From the NCBI GenBank assembly GCA_963981015.1, contig CAXCCG010000004.1, positions 1 to 64,000 on the forward strand: a DNA stretch of 64,000 nt, given 5' to 3'. The position numbers and the translations under genes are program-made. Source of the stretch: Thiopontia sp013349825. Its GTDB lineage: Bacteria; Pseudomonadota; Gammaproteobacteria; GCF-002020875. The notes beneath the pieces are model-generated. The model did not search any database, was not told the DNA's origin, and saw only the letters and a program-made list of their open reading frames with translations. Numbering within the stretch: the first letter of the stretch is position 1; every line of letters starts with the position of its first letter. Below, one piece after another: positions 55,065-63,236 of this stretch.

Positions 55065-56738
55065 TTATGTGGGCTCTTTCAGAATGGAGGGGGTGATAAA
55101 AATCAATAACTCACCTTTACCATCAGTCTCACGCTGACTCTGAAAGAGCTGCCCGATAATCGGGAGATCGGCAAGCAGAGGAACCCGATTGACCGCATCG
55201 GTTTTTCTCTCCTCATAGATCCCTCCAATTACCAAGGTCTCCCCGTCTCCTATCATAACCCGTGTTTTCACTTCACGGGTATCTACGCTAGGTTCGCAAT
55301 TGTCACAGAAGATGGTGCCGACGGCATCCTTTTTTACCTGTAACGTCAGGATGATATGGTGATCCGGTGTGATTTGAGGGGTAACCCGTAACTCCATCAC
55401 CGCATCTTTGAAGCTTACATCCGTGCCACCACTGAGTGTATCTGAACGATAGGGGATCTGCACACCCTGTTGAATCGTCGCTTCATAGCCATTAGAGGTG
55501 ATAATGCGAGGGTTGGCTACGATTTCAGTCTTGCCTTCGAGTTGTGCTGCCGAGAGTTCAAGATCAATCAGGTTGCCACTGGATAATTTTGCCAGTGTTA
55601 ATCCAATACTTCCTGCGGCAGAGGTGATCGGTAGATTGACCGCAAGACGGCTATTTTCGCCACCAATTCCTGGACTCTGGCCAGATAGAGCGCTATTGGT
55701 TGCGTTGTTGCTTCCTGATAGAGAGAAACCCCATTGCTGTTGAGCTGGTGACATGGCAGTAATGCCCAGTCGAGCGCCCAGTTCACTGCTGAAGTCATTG
55801 GCGGCAATGACAATACGTGATTCGATCAGTACCTGTTTTGTGGGCCGGTCTAATGCGGAAATCAGTTGTTGGATCTGTTCCAGCTTCTCTTGCTGCTCAC
55901 GAATAATAAGTGTATTGGTGCGTTCATCAATGCCAAGGGCGCCTTGTGGGGAGAGTAGACCGCTATTATCGGAACTCTCCAGGCTTTTCTTCAGATCGGC
56001 GGCGTGTGCATAGTGTAGCGGTATCATCACGGTCTCTAGGGTGACTGCTTGTGGGGGCTGCTCGATGGAGGGGGCGGTGATTGGAATTTCCTCTTTTGAG
56101 GGTGGTGAGACAATTAGAATACCGTTCTGTTCTGAGAGTTGTAGTTGATTCTGTTCAATGATCAGGTCAAAGGCGACCCGCCAGTCAACCTGCTGAAGTT
56201 GCATCGAGGTGGTCCCGCTTGGTTCACCATTGAGCAACAGATTTTGACCTGCGGCGTGTACAATTTTTTTCAGGGCTGAGGCGATAGGTTCCTGGTCCAG
56301 GGAGAGGTCAATGGTTGTCGATTTAGCAGTTTGCACTGAGGTAGGGTCAGAAAATGAGAGCAGCAGTTTTTTCTCCCGTTGCTGGAGCTGGTGAGGCATG
56401 GGGTGCTGGAGTGAGAACAGCAGTCGTGTTTTGTCCGCACTGGAGGCGATTTGTATCGCCTCAACAGGGGGCGATACCGGGGGAAGGGGGGATGAAAGCT
56501 TGGCAACGGTGGCGTTGATATCCATCACCAACTGCTTACCCTCTGCGAGAAGATAAAGTTGGGGTTGTGGGGCGGGTTGGTTAAAGTGAAGTGTGAATGT
56601 GTTTTGTAGTCCACCAGCATCGGCGGTGCCCTGAAACTGAACTTGGGTCAATTGATTCAATGGCACTTTATCGGAAAGAGCAACAGTGGGTAAAAACAGG
56701 GAGAGCAGTAAAATGAAGAGCAGATTAAGATACACCAC
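55065..56738 (-). CDS. pilQ: Type IV pilus secretin PilQ (short form)
   Basis: The 557-residue outer-membrane secretin has a signal peptide (LLFILLLSLFLPTVA), one AMIN domain (about 25-130), a secretin/TonB short N-domain (about 155-220), an N1 domain, and the secretin core ending LPIIGQLFQSQ and GELLIFITPSIL. Typical PilQ has two AMIN domains and over 650 residues. I use GTG 56738 with GGAGA upstream; a TTG at 56783 adds residues before the signal. The usual pilMNOP genes are absent upstream. aroK and aroB follow as normal. Confidence 0.9.
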   Translation of the reverse strand: MVYLNLLFILLLSLFLPTVALSDKVPLNQLTQVQFQGTADAGGLQNTFTLHFNQPAPQPQLYLLAEGKQLVMDINATVAKLSSPLPPVSPPVEAIQIASSADKTRLLFSLQHPMPHQLQQREKKLLLSFSDPTSVQTAKSTTIDLSLDQEPIASALKKIVHAAGQNLLLNGEPSGTTSMQLQQVDWRVAFDLIIEQNQLQLSEQNGILIVSPPSKEEIPITAPSIEQPPQAVTLETVMIPLHYAHAADLKKSLESSDNSGLLSPQGALGIDERTNTLIIREQQEKLEQIQQLISALDRPTKQVLIESRIVIAANDFSSELGARLGITAMSPAQQQWGFSLSGSNNATNSALSGQSPGIGGENSRLAVNLPITSAAGSIGLTLAKLSSGNLIDLELSAAQLEGKTEIVANPRIITSNGYEATIQQGVQIPYRSDTLSGGTDVSFKDAVMELRVTPQITPDHHIILTLQVKKDAVGTIFCDNCEPSVDTREVKTRVMIGDGETLVIGGIYEERKTDAVNRVPLLADLPIIGQLFQSQRETDGKGELLIFITPSILKEPT

Positions 56739-56941
56739 AGAGTCTCCAGTGATCGATCGGTAATTGGCAACTCTAAGGTTCAATCACTCAGTTGTCGTAT
56801 CACTCGAAAGCAGTGCTATGCTTCTGTACACTGCAGACTCTCGAGTCTGTCCCTCGGACAACTGTAGAATAATCTTTTAAGAATGTGCCTTACTATAAGA
56901 TGGCACTGATATTACCCGATATTTTTTAGAAAAAACTGCTT

Positions 56942-56957
56942 GTTACAAAATGTTACA
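56942..56957 (-). promoter_or_regulatory. TGTAAC-N4-TGTAAC box pair upstream of pilQ
   Basis: Read toward pilQ this is TGTAACATTTTGTAAC, identical to the 16-mer upstream of the pilin gene. It also lies 40 bp upstream of the divergent tsaC-like gene, so either or both could be controlled. Confidence 0.45.
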
Positions 56958-56996
56958 TATACGGGTGGCGTGCTATATGGAATTGGAGTCTATTTG

Positions 56997-57569
56997 ATGC
57001 ATAGTGGTCCCTATACACCATGGAAAATGAGGCAGTTTACCTCCCTGTTTAGAGCGGGAGCAGTTTTTGCCTATCCGACAGAGTCCATTTTTGGTTTGGG
57101 ATGTGATCCATGGAATCTCGCAGCGGTGGAGAGAGTCTGGTCTATCAAGCAGCGTGCGCCTGAAAAAGGTTTGATACTGGTAGCCTCAAATCCTCAGCAG
57201 TTACGTCCCTGGATTGCACTCAGGCATGCTGCGGATTGGCAGCGGTTGTCAGCGTCATCGAGACGCCCAACGACCTGGTTGGTCCCGGCTGCTGCAGGCG
57301 CACCCTGGTGGATCAAAGGGGCTCACCCTAAAATCGCAGTGAGATTGACCACTTTCTCTCCGATGGTGCAGTTATGTGAGACGGTGTCATCGGCAATTGT
57401 CTCAACCAGTGCGAATTTTGCGGGATTTTCTCCGCTGAGAAATACGGTGTCTGTTTATAAAGTAATGAGTAATCAATTAGATATGATTATCTCAGGAGAG
57501 ACAGGTAGTGAGACGATTCCCAGTGAGATTCGGGACTTCTACTCTGGAGAAGTGTTGCGATCTAATTGA
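56997..57569 (+). CDS. tsaC: TsaC/YrdC/Sua5-family protein
   Basis: The 190-residue YrdC-domain protein likely makes threonylcarbamoyl-AMP for tRNA t6A37 modification. Motifs are FAYPTESIFGLGCDP, SIKQRAPEKGLILV, TWLVPA, AVRLT and STSANFAG. GGAG eight bases before ATG 56997 sets the start; a longer reading begins in the upstream operator. It is divergent from pilQ. Confidence 0.9.
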   Translation: MHSGPYTPWKMRQFTSLFRAGAVFAYPTESIFGLGCDPWNLAAVERVWSIKQRAPEKGLILVASNPQQLRPWIALRHAADWQRLSASSRRPTTWLVPAAAGAPWWIKGAHPKIAVRLTTFSPMVQLCETVSSAIVSTSANFAGFSPLRNTVSVYKVMSNQLDMIISGETGSETIPSEIRDFYSGEVLRSN

Positions 57570-57679
57570 AAAAATTCACTTTTCAGGCAGACAAAAGGTG
57601 TCTCATGGTGTATCATCTCTGTTAGATGTTCTACTGTAACCAACCTCTGTAATCAACCTGAGAATTTGTGAGTAGATAG

Positions 57680-58360
57680 ATGCTACACAGTATCAAAGAA
57701 GTTTGTGAGTTGACCGATAGAAGTCGTTCCAGTATCTATCGGATGTTCGGGCGTGGAGATCTTGCTTATATGGTGGGCAAAGATGGTAAACGTCGAGTGG
57801 AGACCTCGGAGCTATTGCGTGTCTTCGACGAGATAAACTTTCAGGACCCTTCATCTCTTTCTGAGCAGTCCCCCGCTGTGGCTCAACAGCCACCCTCTCC
57901 TCCTGTCCCTCCGCCTACCGCAAGAGAACCTTCAATGACGGCTAGAGAGTTGAATGATCTGCGAGGGATGATTCATGACATGAAGTCAGAGCTGGATGAT
58001 ATTCGTGAGGATAATCGCAGGTTACTTCGTCTGTTGGAGCATCAGACTGTACAGCCGACTCAGCAGCCCCCAGTACCTCCTGTGGCAGAGCCTGTTACAA
58101 AAGCAGATCCGATCTCTGTAGAAAATGAGCTGTCAGGGGGGGGTGAAACGGCGGGTGACGAAGAGACAATACCGGTGACTGAAGTGGCTGAGCAGGGGTG
58201 GAAGGCTTATCGCAAGCAGCGTGCTGTTCAGGAAAAACAGCGGCGGCAGCAACGCTCTAGCCAGAATGTTTCCAGATCATCGGAGGAATCCCATCTCATG
58301 GGTGAACTGACCGTTTGGTTGAAAAACTTCTTCTTCGGAGAGTGGCAGAAGCGGACTTGA
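57680..58360 (+). CDS. Excisionase-like HTH protein with coiled coil
   Basis: The 226-residue protein has an N-terminal MerR/excisionase-like helix-turn-helix (IKEVCELTDRSRSSIYRMF, then KRRVETSELLRVF). A Pro/Gln-rich linker, a coiled coil (about 90-120, MKSELDDIREDNRRLLRLLEH) and a basic, Gln/Arg-rich tail ending in an aromatic patch follow. It resembles plasmid-type DNA-binding proteins, but I cannot assign a family. It ends 18 bp before MITE copy C. Confidence 0.65.
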   Translation: MLHSIKEVCELTDRSRSSIYRMFGRGDLAYMVGKDGKRRVETSELLRVFDEINFQDPSSLSEQSPAVAQQPPSPPVPPPTAREPSMTARELNDLRGMIHDMKSELDDIREDNRRLLRLLEHQTVQPTQQPPVPPVAEPVTKADPISVENELSGGGETAGDEETIPVTEVAEQGWKAYRKQRAVQEKQRRQQRSSQNVSRSSEESHLMGELTVWLKNFFFGEWQKRT

Positions 58361-58378
58361 TCGCTGTCTTTTGATTAG

Positions 58379-58536
58379 GGAACCTCTGAACAAGTCTGGG
58401 TAATTTGAATTACGTCCATAGTGTCCAAGGTCAAGGCGAAGATCGCAGCCAATAGCAGGCTATTAGCAAGGTTTTCAACGAAGATATTGGGCGCTATGGG
58501 CGTTAGGCATTTACACATGACTTATTCAGAGGTTCC
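58379..58536. mobile_element. MITE copy C (158 bp)
   Basis: It has the same termini as copies A and B and perfect TTAG duplications at 58375-58378 and 58537-58540. Compared with copy B it carries an internal deletion of about 20 bp near GTTTTCAAC. Confidence 0.85.
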
Positions 58537-58548
58537 TTAGAGAATCCC

Positions 58549-58571
58549 GGACTTATTCAGAGGTTCCTTAG
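58549..58571. mobile_element. Second MITE right end next to copy C
   Basis: GGACTTATTCAGAGGTTCC is followed by another TTAG, only 8 bp after the copy C duplication. It matches the right end of copy D more closely than that of copy C. It is a remnant of a second insertion, or of a recombination between copies. Confidence 0.6.
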
Positions 58572-58579
58572 GTATCGTG

Positions 58580-58942
58580 TCAGTGTGACGCTTTTAGGCG
58601 CTTTTCCAGGTGGTTGAGGTGGGTCTGCTGCTGATTTGTAGCACAGAAGAGCTCTTGAATATTGTTGATGATTGGGAGGAGGTCTGCAGTTACCACAGAG
58701 CAGTAGACTCGATTATGGATACGTCTGGAGCGAAGGATTCCGGATTTGCGCAATACTTCGATATGTTGAGAGATATTGCTCTGTGTGCTACCGGCATGCT
58801 CGAGAATCTCATTGACAATCTTTTCGTGGTCTCCCAGAAAACAGAGTATTTTAAGTCGGGTAGGATGGCTGATGGCATGCATTGCTGCGGCGATCTGCTG
58901 AATCTCCTCCATTTTAGAGGGTAAATTAAGGTCCTGTATCAT
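58580..58942 (-). CDS. ArsR-family repressor with SqrR/BigR-like cysteine pair
   Basis: The 120-residue winged-helix protein has its recognition helix around STQSNISQHIEVLRKSGIL. Cysteines C34 (RLKILCFLG) and C100 (NIQELFC) are 66 residues apart, the spacing of the persulfide-sensing pair in SqrR (C41/C107) and BigR (C42/C108). A third cysteine, C81, lies in the wing. It could derepress sulfur genes on sulfide or persulfide exposure (inference). ATG 58942 with GGAGG upstream sets the start. It follows the XRE gene by 37 bp. Confidence 0.85.
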   Translation of the reverse strand: MIQDLNLPSKMEEIQQIAAAMHAISHPTRLKILCFLGDHEKIVNEILEHAGSTQSNISQHIEVLRKSGILRSRRIHNRVYCSVVTADLLPIINNIQELFCATNQQQTHLNHLEKRLKASH

Positions 58943-58979
58943 TGTGCCTCCAGTTATACACTTGGTCGTTAGTGGTTTC

Positions 58980-59315
58980 TTAGATATCAATGCAGCACTC
59001 AACCCCATATTTCTCTTCGATGTAGCGTGACAGCACCCGTTGCTGCTCCTTAGAGAGTTGTACGCAGAGGAGAATCAGTTGTGCAAGCTCATCCTCCTCG
59101 GCAAAGAAAAACGCGGTAGGTACCTGTAGTGTATCAGAGAGTTTTGCAATCGTCTGTTCACCAGGTCGATGACGGTTATTCTCATACTGATTGATGCGAG
59201 GGCTGGCTGTGGCAGGGTCAATGCCGATCTCTAGCCCCAGCTGCTTTTGTGAAAGGCCACATTGCTGACGGGCTTGTCTCAGGCGTGTGCCGAAAACTAC
59301 GTGTGGATCACACAT
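58980..59315 (-). CDS. XRE-family HTH regulator
   Basis: The 111-residue protein has an N-terminal Cro/C1 HTH (FGTRLRQARQQCGLSQKQLGLEIGI, QYENNRHRPGEQTIAKLSDTL) and a short helical tail with two adjacent cysteines (VECCID). It heads the two-gene operon with the ArsR gene. An inverted repeat covers the region just upstream of its start. Confidence 0.88.
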   Translation of the reverse strand: MCDPHVVFGTRLRQARQQCGLSQKQLGLEIGIDPATASPRINQYENNRHRPGEQTIAKLSDTLQVPTAFFFAEEDELAQLILLCVQLSKEQQRVLSRYIEEKYGVECCIDI

Positions 59316-59316
59316 A

Positions 59317-59360
59317 ACATTCTATTTGACATCTAATTTCCCTCCCTCTATTTAGAATGT
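59317..59360. promoter_or_regulatory. Inverted repeat upstream of the XRE-ArsR operon
   Basis: ACATTCTA (59317-59324) and TAGAATGT (59353-59360) form a perfect 8-bp inverted repeat with centre-to-centre spacing of 36 bp, beginning 2 bp upstream of the XRE ATG. It is a candidate autoregulatory operator. Confidence 0.4.
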
Positions 59361-59532
59361 AGTCACTTTATTTTGGATCACAAGCTAAAACAATTAAGTA
59401 AAACTTAATGTCATAATGATTTAGGCATTGAATCACTCTGGTTATGGGTGCCGATCACGATCCACAGAACTACGCTGTGATAGAATTACGTGCTGTTTTA
59501 ACCGTGTTAAATAATGAAATGAGAGGACTTCG

Positions 59533-60786
59533 ATGTTTTCAAAGAGAGAGACAGTTGCGGGTTTTGATGATGAGCTTTGGAGTGCAATGCAGAGTGAAGA
59601 GCGTAGGCAGGAGGAGCATATTGAGCTGATTGCCTCTGAGAACTATGCCAGTCCCCGGGTGATGGAGGCTCAAGGATCTCAGCTAACCAATAAATATGCA
59701 GAGGGGTATCCAGGCAAGCGCTACTATGGTGGCTGTGAATTTGTGGATGTTGCGGAGCAGTTGGCGATTGACCGGGCCAAACAGCTGTTTGGTGCCGATT
59801 ATGCCAATGTACAGCCACATTCAGGTTCTCAGGCCAATGCTGCGGTCTATCAGGCTCTCTGTCTTCCTGGAGACACCATTTTAGGGATGAGCCTTGATGC
59901 TGGAGGCCACTTAACACATGGGGCCAAGCCCAACTTCTCTGGAAAAATCTATAATGCTGTGCAGTACGGCCTCAACAATGAGACCGGATTACTCGATTAC
60001 CAAGAGATGGAGTCTCTGGCTCGTGAACATAAACCCAAGATGATTGTTGCCGGTTTTTCGGCCTATTCGCGTGAGGTGGATTGGCAACGTTTCCGCAAAA
60101 TTGCGGATGAGGTAGGGGCCTATCTATTTGTTGATATGGCCCATGTTGCCGGATTAATTGCTGTGGGTGAGTACCCCAGCCCGGTACAGATCGCTGACGT
60201 GACCACGACAACCACTCACAAGACGTTACGTGGTCCACGTGGAGGCATTATTCTGGCAAAATCAAATCCTGAGATTGAGAAGAAGCTCAACTCTCTGGTC
60301 TTTCCCGGGACACAAGGTGGCCCATTGATGCATGTGATTGCAGCAAAAGCGGTCGCTTTTAAAGAGGCGCTTGATCCCTCCTTCAAGACCTATCAGCATC
60401 AGGTCAAGCTGAATGCACAGGCAATGGCACAGATATTTTTGGATCGCGGTTATAACGTGGTTTCTGGTGGTACCGATAACCATCTCTTTCTGGTCGACCT
60501 GATCCAAAAAGGGATTACTGGTAAAGCGGCAGATGCTGCGTTGGGTGCAGCCAATATCACCGTGAACAAAAATGCAGTGCCAAATGATCCACAGTCTCCT
60601 TTTGTCACCAGCGGTATCCGCGTGGGTACCCCTGCAATTACCACACGTGGTTTTGGTGAGTCAGAGGCAACGGAGCTGGCGGGTTGGATGTGTGATGTGA
60701 TGGATGATGTGAATAATAGTGAAATCATTGAGTCAACCAAGGCTAAAGTGGTTGAGTTGTGTGCCCGTTTTCCGGTCTATGGTTGA
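59533..60786 (+). CDS. glyA: Serine hydroxymethyltransferase
   Basis: The 417-residue PLP enzyme interconverts serine and glycine with tetrahydrofolate. The PLP lysine is in TTTTHKTLRGPRGG; ELIASENYASP, EGYPGKRYYGG and HSGSQANAAVY are conserved. ATG 59533 has GAGAGG upstream. It begins a same-strand run with nrdR (26 bp later) and ribD. Confidence 0.97.
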   Translation: MFSKRETVAGFDDELWSAMQSEERRQEEHIELIASENYASPRVMEAQGSQLTNKYAEGYPGKRYYGGCEFVDVAEQLAIDRAKQLFGADYANVQPHSGSQANAAVYQALCLPGDTILGMSLDAGGHLTHGAKPNFSGKIYNAVQYGLNNETGLLDYQEMESLAREHKPKMIVAGFSAYSREVDWQRFRKIADEVGAYLFVDMAHVAGLIAVGEYPSPVQIADVTTTTTHKTLRGPRGGIILAKSNPEIEKKLNSLVFPGTQGGPLMHVIAAKAVAFKEALDPSFKTYQHQVKLNAQAMAQIFLDRGYNVVSGGTDNHLFLVDLIQKGITGKAADAALGAANITVNKNAVPNDPQSPFVTSGIRVGTPAITTRGFGESEATELAGWMCDVMDDVNNSEIIESTKAKVVELCARFPVYG

Positions 60787-60812
60787 CCCTGAGAGTCTTG
60801 GAGGAGTAGAGG

Positions 60813-61364
60813 TTGCGTTGTCCATTTTGTAGAGCAGAGGATACCCGCGTGGTTGACTCGCGCCTGGTTGGTGAGGGTGACCAGGTGCGCAGGCGACGGG
60901 AGTGTCAGGCGTGTAGTGAACGCTTTACAACCTTTGAGACGGTAGATCTCGCGACCCCCAGAATCATAAAGAACGATGGTAATCGACAACCTTTTGATGA
61001 GGACCGGTTACGTCGAGGCTTCTTGAGAGCGCTAGAAAAACGACCAGTAGAGACTGCACATATTGACGCAGCAGTTGAGCGCATTCGACATCGATTGATT
61101 ACCAAAGGTGAACGTGAGGTTGCATCACGTGAACTGGGTGAATGGGTCATGGATGAGCTGCGGAATCTTGATGAGGTTGCCTATATTCGTTTTGCCTCGG
61201 TCTATCGAAGCTTTCAGGATGTGAATGCCTTTCGTGAGATGGTTGAACGGATGGAGCGTGATACTCTGTTGGGAAGAAACGATCACCAGCTACAGCTATT
61301 GACCGGTGAGAACATTGACCCCTTTCAGCAGGATGACCTCCACCCAAAAAACAGGAAGCGTTAA
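60813..61364 (+). CDS. nrdR: Transcriptional repressor NrdR
   Basis: The 183-residue protein has an N-terminal zinc ribbon (CPFC, CQAC) and an ATP-cone, and represses ribonucleotide reductase genes in response to nucleotide state. It is slightly longer than the usual 150-170 residues. The TTG start at 60813 is supported by GGAGGAG 6 bases upstream. The glyA-nrdR-ribD order is common in Gammaproteobacteria. Confidence 0.95.
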   Translation: MRCPFCRAEDTRVVDSRLVGEGDQVRRRRECQACSERFTTFETVDLATPRIIKNDGNRQPFDEDRLRRGFLRALEKRPVETAHIDAAVERIRHRLITKGEREVASRELGEWVMDELRNLDEVAYIRFASVYRSFQDVNAFREMVERMERDTLLGRNDHQLQLLTGENIDPFQQDDLHPKNRKR

Positions 61365-61378
61365 ACTGCTGACTTATT

Positions 61379-62488
61379 GTGAATCCAAAGGATCTATTTA
61401 CGGGCAGTGACTATCGCTGGATGGCGAGAGCGCATCAGCTTGCAGCATTAGGACTCAATACCACCAATCCCAATCCACGGGTAGGATGCCTGCTGGTACA
61501 GGAGGATCGAGTGGTGGGTGAAGGGTTTCATAAATGGGCAGGTGGGCCTCATGCAGAAATTAATGCTCTTAATGCTGCCGGGGGCGATGCAAAAGGGGCA
61601 ACGGCTTATGTAACACTTGAGCCTTGTAGCCATTTTGGCAAGACTCCCCCTTGCTGTGAAGCATTGATTGATGCAGCGGTTAAGCGTGTTGTCGTTGCAC
61701 TGGAAGATCCCAATCCAGCCGTTTCCGGTCGAGGAATTCAGCGCTTGCGTGATGCCGGGATTGAAGTGCAGAGCGGTCTATTGGCAGAGGATACAGAACG
61801 ACTGAATCCAGGCTTTTTGATGCGAATGAGGGAGAAGCGACCCTATATACGTATCAAGATGGCGAGTAGTCTGGATGGAAGGACGGCGATGGCTTCTGGT
61901 GAGAGTCAGTGGATTACAGGGCCGACAGCACGGCAGGATGTACAGCAGTTGAGAGCACGCAGCTCAGCGCTACTCACGGGGGCAGGGACTGTGACAGCCG
62001 ATAATCCATCATTGAATGTGCGAGGGATTGGTGAGGTGAAACAGCCGATTCGCATCGTATTAGATCCAGATGGGCGGGTAGAGGCCTCCGCTAAACTCTT
62101 TTCAATTGAAGGAAGGATCATAATGATTGTCGCCGAAGGCGTTTCCCCGCAGTATAAAATGGTTCACCCTGAGGTGGAGGTCATTGAGTTAGAGAAAAAT
62201 GGAGTACATTTGAACCTTTCTCGATTGATGGAGAAGCTGGCAGAAATAGAAGTAAATGAGCTTCATGTAGAAGCGGGAGCTACGTTGACGGGTGCCCTGG
62301 TTGAGCAGCAGCTGGTTGATGAGTGGGTACTCTATATGGCTCCTGCTTTAATGGGAAGTGAGGCTCGGCCACTCTTCAATTTGCCACTGCAAGAGATGGA
62401 AGAGAAGCTTCAGCTCAATATTGTAGACCTTCGAAAGGTGGGGCACGATATCCGAATTACCGCTTTGCCTCATTGGAAAAGTGAATGA
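61379..62488 (+). CDS. ribD: Bifunctional riboflavin deaminase/reductase
   Basis: The 369-residue enzyme has an N-terminal deaminase domain with zinc motifs GGPHAEINAL and PCSHFGKTPPC, and a C-terminal reductase domain (IRIKMASSLDGRTA, VEAGATLTGAL). It catalyses the second and third steps of riboflavin synthesis. GTG start. The usual ribE-ribBA-ribH genes do not follow; a MITE and an H-NOX gene do. Confidence 0.95.
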   Translation: MNPKDLFTGSDYRWMARAHQLAALGLNTTNPNPRVGCLLVQEDRVVGEGFHKWAGGPHAEINALNAAGGDAKGATAYVTLEPCSHFGKTPPCCEALIDAAVKRVVVALEDPNPAVSGRGIQRLRDAGIEVQSGLLAEDTERLNPGFLMRMREKRPYIRIKMASSLDGRTAMASGESQWITGPTARQDVQQLRARSSALLTGAGTVTADNPSLNVRGIGEVKQPIRIVLDPDGRVEASAKLFSIEGRIIMIVAEGVSPQYKMVHPEVEVIELEKNGVHLNLSRLMEKLAEIEVNELHVEAGATLTGALVEQQLVDEWVLYMAPALMGSEARPLFNLPLQEMEEKLQLNIVDLRKVGHDIRITALPHWKSE

Positions 62489-62555
62489 GGTTGGACAGTG
62501 GTGATTGGTTATGGATAATGACCCTTAGTAAAAAAATTTTCGGGCAAGTACCTAA

Positions 62556-62670
62556 GGAACCTCTGAATAAGTCATGAACAATTGCCTCGCGCCCATAGCA
62601 CCCAATATCTTCGCCTTGATCTTGTGCGCTATGAACACGATTCATTTTGCCCGGACTTATTCAGAGGCCC
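62556..62670. mobile_element. MITE copy D (115 bp, divergent)
   Basis: It has the left end GGAACCTCTGAATAAGTC and the right end GGACTTATTCAGAGG, with CTAA on both sides and one base lost from the right terminus. Its internal GCCCATAGC...CAATATCTTCG segment is the inverted form of one in copies B and C. It lies between ribD and the H-NOX gene and may separate their transcription. Confidence 0.75.
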
Positions 62671-62690
62671 CTAAGTATCAGGAGAACACG

Positions 62691-63236
62691 ATGAAAGGAA
62701 TTGTTTTCTCAGAGTTTATTGAGATGGTAGAGGATAAATTCTCTCCGGAAATTGCAGATCAGATTATTCAGTCAGCTTCAGGGCGTTTAAAAACAGGGGG
62801 TAGCTATACCTCTGTCGGTGTCTATGACCATATTGAGCTGGTAGAGTTGGTCAAAGAGCTTTCAGCAGTGAGCAATATCCCGGTAGATGATCTGGTCACA
62901 ACCTTTGGAGTACATTTGGCTGGCCGCTTCTCAGTACTCTATCCAACTTTTTTTGAAGGTGTGACAAGCACGCTCGATTTTCTTGAGAGTGTGGATAACC
63001 ATATTCATATAGAGGTTAAGAAGCTCTACCCAGGAGCAGAGTTGCCTGAATTTAAAACAGAGCGTAATGGAAGTCAGTTGATTATGGAGTATAGCTCCAC
63101 GCGCCCTTTCTCTTCGCTGGCCAAGGGGCTGATAGAGGGAAGTGGACTCTATTACGGTGAGACGCTTGAAGTTGAGGCGGAGGATCTATCAAAAGGGTTG
63201 GGTAATCACATGCGTTTTACCATTACAAGAGTGTAG
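62691..63236 (+). CDS. H-NOX (heme-NO/O2-binding) sensor
   Basis: The 181-residue stand-alone H-NOX protein has the proximal heme ligand H104 (SVDNHIHIEVKKLYPGA) and the propionate-binding YxSxR motif (YSSTR, 134-138). In bacteria such proteins report nitric oxide to a kinase or cyclic-di-GMP enzyme. The next gene, a histidine kinase, starts at the base after its stop. GGAG upstream of ATG 62691 sets the start; a reading from inside the MITE is not used. Confidence 0.93.
   Translation: MKGIVFSEFIEMVEDKFSPEIADQIIQSASGRLKTGGSYTSVGVYDHIELVELVKELSAVSNIPVDDLVTTFGVHLAGRFSVLYPTFFEGVTSTLDFLESVDNHIHIEVKKLYPGAELPEFKTERNGSQLIMEYSSTRPFSSLAKGLIEGSGLYYGETLEVEAEDLSKGLGNHMRFTITRV

Noticed and set aside
62574..62690. 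H-NOX N-terminal extension from within MITE copy D
   Set aside because: H-NOX proteins begin at the MKG-like N-terminus, and GGAG precedes ATG 62691.
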